Part shown: in pieces, positions 54,691 to 62,199 of the stretch | How the letters are laid out: every line of letters starts with the position of its first letter | How positions within the stretch are numbered: the stretch's first letter is position 1 | NCBI GenBank assembly: GCA_965116685.1 | Contig: OZ220707.1 | Span: forward strand, 744,001 to 808,000 | Source of the DNA: Bin80 sp965116685 | Lineage (GTDB): Bacteria; Bacteroidota; Rhodothermia; Rhodothermales; Bin80 | Reading direction: 5' to 3' | DNA: 64,000 nt | Made by a program: the position numbers and the translations under genes | The notes under the pieces: generated by a model | Database searches by the model: none | Told to the model about the DNA's origin: nothing | What the model saw: the letters and a program-made list of their open reading frames with translations, nothing else

Positions 54691-55065
54691 TTTTGATCCT
54701 ACTTGACGTGGTCGGAATTGACCTGCATGCGGGCAGGCACTTGATTGCATAAGGTTGAGCGCCTTGAAGTACCGTTTGCGAGAAGAATGGGAATTCTGAT
54801 TCCAACATAGCTTGAACCAGAGATTTTAGAAAATTGGCCTCTGCCTTGGTTGGTCACCTCCAAATTCTTGTGAACCCGAATATTCACAAGCTTGCAACAT
54901 CATGCACCACCTCAGCATCAATGTTATTGCTGAGATTGCCAATGATTTCTTTCAGAGGGATTGACCTGACTGAATGTTAAATGTATTCGAAAATTTGTTA
55001 TATTTAGGTTCCTGTCCGCTTTTGTGAAAGCGGTTCCACTTCCACAGCTAACTATTATTTCATTC
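54691..55065. other. Intergenic region upstream of Gfo/Idh operon
   Basis: About 375 bp. It contains a near-consensus -7 box TATATTTA (54999-55006) and, 10 bp later, a 5'-leader hairpin (55016-55033). No coding sequence supported. Confidence 0.5.
55016..55033 (+). promoter_or_regulatory. 5' leader hairpin before Gfo/Idh gene
   Basis: CCGCTTT-TGTG-AAAGCGG, a perfect 7-bp stem with a tetraloop, 33 bp upstream of the ATG at 55066 and just after a TATATTTA box. It may stabilise the transcript or bind a regulator. Confidence 0.4.
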
Positions 55066-56463
55066 ATGCTAGGAGACAAGCAAAATTCTCGTCGTGACTT
55101 TATCAAGAAATCCGCTATTGGTACCGCCGCTGTCGTGGCCGGTGTGCAGGGTACACGGACTGTGCGTGCTTCAGCACCTGCAACTGGTTCGGTATTAGGA
55201 GCCAATGATGCGGTTGTATGCGGATTCATTGGTGTAGGTGGGCAGGGCTATAACGCCCATTTACTGAATGTCACCAATCCAACAAACAACGGTAAGCCCC
55301 GTCATAATCTCCAACTGAATGCGATTGGCGCAGCAGCCTGTGATCTGTTCTCCAAGCGACGCGACCAAGCTCACGCCGCCCTGGATGCAGCGCGCCAGGA
55401 AGCTGGCCGCGAAGCAGCAGTAGAAGTCCATGAGGATTACCGGGCAGTTCTGGATAACCCGGATATTGACGCGATATTTATTGGTACCGTTGACCACTGG
55501 CACACAAAGATTGCTGTGGATGCATTGGATGCAGGCAAGCATGTATACTGCGAAAAACCAATGACCCGGTATTTTTCTGAAGGATTCGAGATCTATGATA
55601 AGGTCAAGGAAACCGGCCATAAGTTCCAGATCGGTTCACAATTCTGTACCCAAGGCAAATGGCATGCAGCTGCAGAGTTGATTCGCGCCGGACGGATTGG
55701 TCCACTGGTGCTGGCACAGGATTCTTACTGCCGCAATACCCCCATCGGTGAATGGAATTATTACCAGCTCGAATCAGAACTCGAAGATGGGACTACGATT
55801 GACTGGCAAAAATGGCTGGGACCGGTATCCGCCCGCGAATTCAATGCACAACATTACCATCGCTGGCGTAAATATTATCCGTACTGTGCAGGAATCCTAG
55901 GTGACCTCCTCGCACACCGAATCCATCCCCTTCTGATTGCAACAGGTGCCCCTGAGTTTCCAAAGCGGGTATGCTCGATCGGTAACAAAAAAATTGGAGA
56001 TGCCAATCTTGGACCAGAAGACCGTGATGTAACCGATAACTGCCAAATCCTGACCGAATTCCCGAGCGGACTCTGTATGGTCGTGACAGGAAGCAGTGTG
56101 AATGAGCAGGGACTGGGACAGGTGATTCGAGGCAATGAGGGGACCCTATACTTTAGCGGAGAAAGCCTGGAACTCCGTCCTGAGCGTCCTTTCGCAGACT
56201 TGGTTGATGGAGAGCAAATGGACAACCTCCTGCCTGGTGCAGATGTGCCTGCTCACATTCACAATTTCTTTACGGCGATTCGTGAAGATGGACAAACGAA
56301 TGGAAATATTGATGTTGCCATTCGGGCGCAAACCATCATCTCTATGGCAGAATTGAGTGAGCGCATGGGTGAAATGATCTACTATAATGAAGAAGATCGG
56401 TCTCTCCATACGGGTAGCGGGTCGAAGATTGAACCAATCACGTACTCCACCGAAACTCACTAA
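55066..56463 (+). CDS. Tat-exported Gfo/Idh/MocA family oxidoreductase
   Basis: About 465 residues from the ATG at 55066. A twin-arginine signal (NSRRDFIKKSAIGTAAVVAG) directs folded export. Rossmann nucleotide-binding CGFIGVGGQGYNAHLL is followed by DAIFIGTVDHWHTKIAVDALDAGKHVYCEKP; the EKP Lys is the family's catalytic lysine. The C-terminal Gfo/Idh domain follows, with HYHRWRKYYPYCAGILGDLLAHRIHPLL. Exported members keep a tightly bound nicotinamide cofactor. It oxidises a sugar or sugar derivative; substrate unknown. First of a likely operon with apbE and a second Gfo/Idh protein. Confidence 0.9.
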   Translation: MLGDKQNSRRDFIKKSAIGTAAVVAGVQGTRTVRASAPATGSVLGANDAVVCGFIGVGGQGYNAHLLNVTNPTNNGKPRHNLQLNAIGAAACDLFSKRRDQAHAALDAARQEAGREAAVEVHEDYRAVLDNPDIDAIFIGTVDHWHTKIAVDALDAGKHVYCEKPMTRYFSEGFEIYDKVKETGHKFQIGSQFCTQGKWHAAAELIRAGRIGPLVLAQDSYCRNTPIGEWNYYQLESELEDGTTIDWQKWLGPVSAREFNAQHYHRWRKYYPYCAGILGDLLAHRIHPLLIATGAPEFPKRVCSIGNKKIGDANLGPEDRDVTDNCQILTEFPSGLCMVVTGSSVNEQGLGQVIRGNEGTLYFSGESLELRPERPFADLVDGEQMDNLLPGADVPAHIHNFFTAIREDGQTNGNIDVAIRAQTIISMAELSERMGEMIYYNEEDRSLHTGSGSKIEPITYSTETH

Positions 56464-56540
56464 GTTTGGTAAGCTGCGCAGATATGGAAGGGGCTGTTTC
56501 CTGCCTCGTCCATGCCGGCTTACCCTAGATGTAACTGCTT

Positions 56541-57506
56541 ATGCAAACCGTTCGACTGGCGCTTAACGCCATGGCGACACGGTTTGAGTTGGTAATTCAT
56601 GGGGAGGATGCTGTGCTCCTGAGGGCAGCAGGTGAGGAGGCTCTGTCTGAAATCAAACGTTTGGACGAGCAACTGAGCTTCTATAATCCAACCAGCGAAG
56701 TCAGCCATATCAACGGTAACGCATCGACGTGCCCCGTACAGATCACCCCAGAGCTCTATTCCCTTCTGAAAATGGCCTCTGACCTTTACGATAAGACAGG
56801 TGGTGCATTTGATGTCACGGTGGGACCACTCATGCGCTGTTGGGGATTTGTGCGCGGCTCGGGTGCCTGGCCTGAAAAATCCGCAAGGGAAGAAGCCTTG
56901 AAAAAAACCGGGATGGATCAGGTCCTGCTGGATGAAGAAGACCGTACCGTCGCCTTCAAGCAGGATGGGATGGCCATTGACCTTGGCGCGATTGGAAAAG
57001 GATATGCCATTGGGGAGGCTGCCGATCTACTGCGGGAATGTGGAATCATGTCTGCCCTCCTTCACGGAGGCACAAGCACCATGGCAGCCATCGGATCCCC
57101 CTTCCCAAGCGATGAGGGATGGGCAATCGGAGTCGCCGATCCCCTGGACGAATCTCACATGTTGACATCAACGACCATTTGTGACGAAGCCTTCTCTGTG
57201 TCGGCCCCACACGGGAAGGCATTCAGGAAGGGGGATCAGACATGGGGGCATGTGATTGATCCCCGTGTTGGCTATCCTGTACAAGGTGCTGTGGTTGCCG
57301 CAGTAATCCATTCATCGGCAACGGTCTGTGATGCAATCTCAACGGCACTTCTGGCCATGAATCGTACCGAAATAGATCAGATGGCACAGAAATTTCAGGA
57401 TATACGTATACTTTGTGCATACTCCGATGGAAATAAACTAAACCTTGTTTCCAATGGGTTCAATTCAGTAAACTCAATGATTCTCAATGACGAAAAAAAC
57501 GGTTAG
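56541..57506 (+). CDS. apbE: FAD:protein FMN transferase (ApbE-type)
   Basis: A 321-residue ApbE-family protein that covalently attaches FMN to Thr/Ser of target proteins. Motifs: MATRFELVIHG, SFYNPTSEVSHIN, GAFDVTVGPLMRCWGF, the core MAIDLGAIGKGYAIGEAAD, and GHVIDPRVGYPVQGA. Where most ApbE proteins have NAGGD, this one reads ALLHGGTSTMAAIG, a divergent Mg/FAD site. No lipoprotein or Sec signal is present, so it may act in the cytoplasm or be exported with a partner. It overlaps the next gene by 20 bp. Confidence 0.86.
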   Translation: MQTVRLALNAMATRFELVIHGEDAVLLRAAGEEALSEIKRLDEQLSFYNPTSEVSHINGNASTCPVQITPELYSLLKMASDLYDKTGGAFDVTVGPLMRCWGFVRGSGAWPEKSAREEALKKTGMDQVLLDEEDRTVAFKQDGMAIDLGAIGKGYAIGEAADLLRECGIMSALLHGGTSTMAAIGSPFPSDEGWAIGVADPLDESHMLTSTTICDEAFSVSAPHGKAFRKGDQTWGHVIDPRVGYPVQGAVVAAVIHSSATVCDAISTALLAMNRTEIDQMAQKFQDIRILCAYSDGNKLNLVSNGFNSVNSMILNDEKNG

Positions 57507-58743
57507 TAGGAGAGCTTTTCTCATGGGTGGCGCTGCCCTCAGCGGAGCAGGCTTGGTGCGTGCGGCCAACATCAAAACCAGGCCATGGCCCGGAAACCGC
57601 GATGAGGTTCATTGTGGCATCATTGGTTATGGTCCACAGGGACGAGAAATCACTGCTACACTTGCTCGTGTCCCTGGTGCAGTGGTCTCCGCCATCTGTG
57701 ACACCTACGATCCTATGCTCCGCCGTGCACAGCGGAACGCACCAGATGCAACACGACATGCGGACTACCGCGAAATTCTCGATAATCCAGATATCCAAGC
57801 CGTGATCGTAGCAACCCCCACACATCTGCATCGCGATATTGTACTTGATTCACTGCAGGCAGGCAAGAATGTATACTGTGAAGCTCCAATGGCATCCTCC
57901 ATTGACGACGCAAAATCAATTGCACGTGCCGCACGGGATGCATCCAGTCAAATCTTCCAGGTTGGCCAGATTTATCGCTCAAACCCACAACACCGCTCGG
58001 TATTTCAATTCATGCGCAGTGGGGCAATCGGTAAGCCTGCAATGGCACGTGGGCAGTGGCATGCGAAAGAGAGTTGGCGACGAGCCTCCCCCAATGCTGA
58101 ACGCGTTCGTGAACTGAACTGGCGCCTGGACCCCGAACTCAGTACCGGATTAATTGGCGAAGCTGCATTACTGCAGATGGATGTTGCCTATTGGGTGCTC
58201 GACGAACTTCCTACCGCAGTTCATGGGTATGGACAGATCATGGGCTGGAATGATGGTCGCCAGGTGCCCGACACGATTCAGGCAATCTTCGAGTTCCCAA
58301 GTGGTCTGCACATGCTCTTTGATGCAACTCTTGTGAGCTCCTATGAAGAGGCTTATGAAGTTTACATGGGATCCGAAAGCACCATTGTGTTTCGTGACCG
58401 GGGTAAAGCATGGATGTTCAAGGAGGTTGACTCCCTGATGCTTGGCTGGGAGGTATACGCAAGAAAAGACCGGTTCTATAAGGAAACCGGCATTGCCCTT
58501 TTAGCCAATGCAACCCAGTTGGATGCCCAAAATGTAGATCCAACTGAAGATGATCCTAATGTCGAAACTCCCCTATGGTATGCAATGCAGGAGTTCATGG
58601 ATAATCATGCCTTTGGGCCCTACCCGCCCGCTGCAAACTGGGAGAGGGGATTAGAGGCTGCCGCGATTGCAATTACTGCAAACCAAGCGATTATGGAGCG
58701 TACCCACAAGGAGATTGATCCGTTGTTGTATACACTGGATTAA
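57487..58743 (+). CDS. Tat-exported Gfo/Idh/MocA family oxidoreductase
   Basis: A 418-residue paralogue of the protein at 55066. Tat signal TVSRRAFLMGGAALSGAGLV at the N-terminus. Rossmann GIIGYGPQGREITATLA, then QAVIVATPTHLHRDIVLDSLQAGKNVYCEAP. Here EAP replaces the usual EKP, so the catalytic lysine position carries Ala. The C-terminal domain has ELNWRLDPELSTGLIGEAALLQMDVAYWVL. Because the EKP lysine is missing, the enzyme may be inactive, or may use a different base or act as a subunit. Ends 9 bp before the Fe-S gene. Confidence 0.88.
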   Translation: MTKKTVSRRAFLMGGAALSGAGLVRAANIKTRPWPGNRDEVHCGIIGYGPQGREITATLARVPGAVVSAICDTYDPMLRRAQRNAPDATRHADYREILDNPDIQAVIVATPTHLHRDIVLDSLQAGKNVYCEAPMASSIDDAKSIARAARDASSQIFQVGQIYRSNPQHRSVFQFMRSGAIGKPAMARGQWHAKESWRRASPNAERVRELNWRLDPELSTGLIGEAALLQMDVAYWVLDELPTAVHGYGQIMGWNDGRQVPDTIQAIFEFPSGLHMLFDATLVSSYEEAYEVYMGSESTIVFRDRGKAWMFKEVDSLMLGWEVYARKDRFYKETGIALLANATQLDAQNVDPTEDDPNVETPLWYAMQEFMDNHAFGPYPPAANWERGLEAAAIAITANQAIMERTHKEIDPLLYTLD

Positions 58744-58752
58744 CTCAGGGCC

Positions 58753-60780
58753 ATGCTGACCCTGACGGAAAAAGCTCTCTTTACCTTGGCGGCACTTTTT
58801 GCCGTGTATGGTACTGGTTTGGGATTTTCCGCAGTATTCAAGATCATTCGGCGTGGGCAATCCCCTGTCCTGAAGCTAGACTGGAAACGTACGCTTCGTG
58901 CGACGGGAGCATGGATCACAATGGGAGGCATGTGGAAAGTGCGCCCTCTGATCAGCACAATCCATGCTGCGCTCGCATGGGGCTTCATCCTTTACCTCCT
59001 GGTGAATGTTGTTGATCTGGTACGAGGCTATTTCTCCGTACCGACCCTATTCCCGGACTGGATTACCCAAAGCTATCGTCTTGCCGTTGATCTTGCAAGC
59101 GGCACCGTACTACTTGCCATGGTACTGCTCCTGCTGCGACGCTTCATCCTGCCTGGGCGCGAGGCCCTGACTCAGCGAGACAATATCCTGCGCATCAAGG
59201 AGGTACGCCTCCCTTTCCTGCGTCAAACAATATCCCGCGATTCGGTAATCGTCGGTCTATTTATCCTGTTACATGTGGGATTCCGTTTGCTTGGAGAATC
59301 GGTTGCTATCGGGTTGCATGGCCCGGATCCATGGCAACCCCTGGCCTCATCCATCACGCCACTCTGGTCAGGTCTCAGTTCAAATAGTCTCACGACCTGG
59401 CACCATGTGTGCTGGTGGGGAGCACTGGGATTGATTTTAGCCTTTGCCCCCTACTTCCCGTATACAAAACATTTTCACTTCATTATGGCGGGAGTCAACT
59501 TCATCACACAGGTAAAACGATCCTCTCCCGGCGCTCTGGATCCCATTGATTTCGAAGACGAGGACGCGGATATTTTTGGAGCTCTCACGTTTGAACAACT
59601 TCCGCAATCAAGCATCGCTGATACATTCGCCTGCATCATGTGCAACCGCTGCCAGGATGTTTGTCCAGCTTATGCTACAGGGAAAGAATTATCGCCTGCA
59701 GCCCTTGAAATCAATAAGCGCTACTTCGTCAACGAGCATTTATCAGACCTTGCTGCGGGGGAAGCATCCACGGCTGGGCTTACAGAATACGCGATCACGG
59801 AGGCAGCGGTTTGGGCATGTACCGCATGCGGAGCATGTACAGAGATCTGCCCTGTTGCAAATGCTCCCATGCATGATATTCTGCAGATTCGACGCGGTCT
59901 GGTTCTCATGGAAGATCAATATCCGGAAACACTAGAATCCGTCTACCAGGGCATGGAGCGTAATGGGAATCCATGGAATATGAGTGCGGGAGAGCGAATG
60001 GGTTGGGCGAAGGACTTGCAGGTTCCTACTGTTGAGGAAAATCCTGATGCCGAACTACTCTGGTGGGTCGGCTGTGCTCCTTCCTATGATAAACGAGCCC
60101 AAGAAACTGCACGCGCACTCGTGCGCATCCTGCAAACTGCTGAGGTTTCGTTTTCTGTTCTGGGAAACCGTGAGCGATGCACCGGCGACTCCGCACGTAG
60201 AAGTGGTAACGAATATTTGTTCTCAGAACTTGCCGGGGCTAATATTGCAACGCTGAATCAGGTAGGGCCAAAGCGTATCATGACAACCTGCCCGCACTGC
60301 CTGCACACACTTGGCAAGGAGTATTCTGCCATGGGAGGGCATTATCGCGTGATTCACCATACGGAATTATTGTCTGAACTTGCAGAGCAGGGACGTATTC
60401 CCATGGAAGTGCTGCAAGAGGATGTCACGTTTCATGACCCGTGCTACCTGGGTCGACAGAATAATATTACCGAAGCCCCTCGATCCGTTCTGGAAAATGT
60501 TGGCGCAACCGTCACAGAAATGCCACGCAACAAGAAGAACTCCTTCTGCTGCGGTGCTGGAGGTGCCCAAATGTGGATGGAGGAGCCTGCGCCAAGAATC
60601 AATGATGCCCGTTATGCCGAAGCCACCGCTACCGGAGCGGATACCATCGCCACGGGATGCCCGTTCTGCCTGACAATGCTGCGTGACGCGGCGACAAAAG
60701 CCGACACGGACGGGCCAGCTATTAAAGATATTGCGGAAATTGTAGCGGAACGTCTTCCGGCTGAATCACCTCGCTCCTGA
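58753..60780 (+). CDS. Membrane-bound Fe-S oxidoreductase (HdrD/GlpC-like with CCG domains)
   Basis: A 675-residue protein. Its N-terminal ~250 residues hold about five transmembrane segments of the nitrate-reductase-gamma type (HAALAWGFILYLLVNVVDL, GTVLLAMVLLLLRRF), likely binding heme b. Two [4Fe-4S] ferredoxin motifs follow: CIMCNRCQDVCPAYATG and CTACGACTEICPVANAP. Two cysteine-rich CCG domains come next: WVGCAPSYDKRAQ ... RIMTTCPHCLHTL, and FHDPCYLGRQNNI ... SFCCGAGGAQMW. It passes electrons between a soluble dehydrogenase and quinone. Its adjacency to the Gfo/Idh and ApbE genes suggests it is the electron outlet of that pathway, an inference. Confidence 0.9.
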   Translation: MLTLTEKALFTLAALFAVYGTGLGFSAVFKIIRRGQSPVLKLDWKRTLRATGAWITMGGMWKVRPLISTIHAALAWGFILYLLVNVVDLVRGYFSVPTLFPDWITQSYRLAVDLASGTVLLAMVLLLLRRFILPGREALTQRDNILRIKEVRLPFLRQTISRDSVIVGLFILLHVGFRLLGESVAIGLHGPDPWQPLASSITPLWSGLSSNSLTTWHHVCWWGALGLILAFAPYFPYTKHFHFIMAGVNFITQVKRSSPGALDPIDFEDEDADIFGALTFEQLPQSSIADTFACIMCNRCQDVCPAYATGKELSPAALEINKRYFVNEHLSDLAAGEASTAGLTEYAITEAAVWACTACGACTEICPVANAPMHDILQIRRGLVLMEDQYPETLESVYQGMERNGNPWNMSAGERMGWAKDLQVPTVEENPDAELLWWVGCAPSYDKRAQETARALVRILQTAEVSFSVLGNRERCTGDSARRSGNEYLFSELAGANIATLNQVGPKRIMTTCPHCLHTLGKEYSAMGGHYRVIHHTELLSELAEQGRIPMEVLQEDVTFHDPCYLGRQNNITEAPRSVLENVGATVTEMPRNKKNSFCCGAGGAQMWMEEPAPRINDARYAEATATGADTIATGCPFCLTMLRDAATKADTDGPAIKDIAEIVAERLPAESPRS

Positions 60781-60861
60781 GGAAATTCCAGATGCTTTCG
60801 CGCTCACGAAATCATTCAGGTCTCTGACCCGTAAATGTTTCTTGATGCGGTTTGAAGCGGA

Positions 60862-61623
60862 TCAAAAATCTGTGTCCGGCTCAATAAGATCAAGCTCATG
60901 GATCCAGATATTCCGATAGCGTACATCATGACCTTCGGCTTGCAATTTTAACCCGCCGGGGACATCTGTGATACCGCGTCCCTCATCATTTCCACCATCT
61001 ATACCCGAATTGGGGCCTCCCCATACTTTCTGGATTGGCACATTCTCGTGAACCTTAACCCCATTAAAATAAAGTGTCACCATGGCGGGCTCTGTTCGCT
61101 CGTCCTCTGAAAAACGAGCAGCTCGGAATACCACATCATACGCGTTCCACTGCCCTGTGCCATTATACGGCCAGTATGAAGATGCCTTCTCATTGATGAC
61201 TGCAGCCATACCATGTACCGTCGAATCACCATCCAGTACCTGGATCTCATAACGGTTCTGGAGATATACACCACTGTTCCCACCCGTTTCAGTAATCAAG
61301 AACTCGACGTGCATGCGGAAGTCACGGAATTTCTTCTTGGTTACAATATCCGCTGCACCATAGAGCCCCCCTATCGCTGCAGAATCCTTGCTGCTGACCA
61401 CTGTCCCCTCATCCACTGGATCGTCGACAATTTTCCATTTTATGGGTAGCTCTACTGCAAATCGGGGACCTTCCCAGTAGGTCCAATTCTCGTCAAGTGC
61501 CTCCCGGGTTCCGTCAAAAAGAACCATGGCCCCCTCTGGAGCAGGTGTACCAACGCCGGTTTGAGCCTGCGCCGGAAGGGCAATAAGGATCAGAAGCAGA
61601 AAAGGGATGATTTTTTTATGCAT
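60862..61623 (-). CDS. Secreted DUF1080 protein (3-keto-disaccharide hydrolase type)
   Basis: A 253-residue protein with a Sec signal (MHKKIIPFLLLILIALPAQAQ). DUF1080 concanavalin-like fold: MVLFDGTREALDENWTYW, VVSSKDSAAIGGLYGAADIV, FRDFRMHVEFLITETGGNSGVYLQNRYEIQVLD (the conserved GNSGVYLxxxYE block), GQWNAYDVVFRAARF and the terminal YRNIWIHEL. Characterised members hydrolyse 3-keto-glycosides. A periplasmic position next to exported Gfo/Idh oxidoreductases fits a 3-keto-sugar pathway, though the gene reads the other way. Confidence 0.88.
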   Translation of the reverse strand: MHKKIIPFLLLILIALPAQAQTGVGTPAPEGAMVLFDGTREALDENWTYWEGPRFAVELPIKWKIVDDPVDEGTVVSSKDSAAIGGLYGAADIVTKKKFRDFRMHVEFLITETGGNSGVYLQNRYEIQVLDGDSTVHGMAAVINEKASSYWPYNGTGQWNAYDVVFRAARFSEDERTEPAMVTLYFNGVKVHENVPIQKVWGGPNSGIDGGNDEGRGITDVPGGLKLQAEGHDVRYRNIWIHELDLIEPDTDF

Positions 61624-61729
61624 GAGTTTACTTGTTTGAACAGTGGGACAAGGTAAGCATTATTTGTGATTTTAACAACCTGAACCTGATGCCTGGAGGA
61701 CGGTAGGAAAGGTTAAACAATATCTGGCC

Positions 61730-62194
61730 ATGGAACAAGCAACCTTTGGAGCCGGCTGTTTTTGGGGAGTGGAATTGGTTTTCCAACAGACACCCGGTGT
61801 TATCGATACTGCAGTGGGCTATTCTGGCGGAGTCATAAAAAACCCAACCTATCGCGAGGTCTGTTCAAAACGTACGGGGCATGCGGAGGTTGTGAACATT
61901 ACTTTTGACCCGACTGTGGTTGAATATGCGCAGCTGCTGGGTATTTTCTGGGAAAATCACAATCCCACAACCTTAAACCGCCAGGGACCAGACGTAGGCT
62001 CTCAGTATCGTTCCGTCATCTTCTATCACTCCGATTTACAAAAATCAGAAGCGGAAAAGTCATTGCTTCGGAGACAGATGCAGCTGGCCGATCCCATTGT
62101 AACGGAGATCGTTCCTGCATGCATGTTTTATCGTGCGGAGGAACACCACCAGCGATATCTGGAAAAGCGTGGGCTGACCCACTGCCATGTGTAG
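61730..62194 (+). CDS. msrA: Peptide-methionine (S)-S-oxide reductase MsrA
   Basis: A 154-residue MsrA repairing methionine-S-sulfoxide. The catalytic motif GAGCFWGVE is at residues ~8-16. Other signatures: VGYSGG, NPTYREVCSKRTGHAEVVNITFDP, WENHNPTTLNRQGPDVGSQYRSVIFYH. The usual resolving Cys near the C-terminus may be Cys152 (THCHV). Cytoplasmic, no signal. Converges with the NagB fusion gene 5 bp away. Confidence 0.95.
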   Translation: MEQATFGAGCFWGVELVFQQTPGVIDTAVGYSGGVIKNPTYREVCSKRTGHAEVVNITFDPTVVEYAQLLGIFWENHNPTTLNRQGPDVGSQYRSVIFYHSDLQKSEAEKSLLRRQMQLADPIVTEIVPACMFYRAEEHHQRYLEKRGLTHCHV

Positions 62195-62199
62195 GCCTG

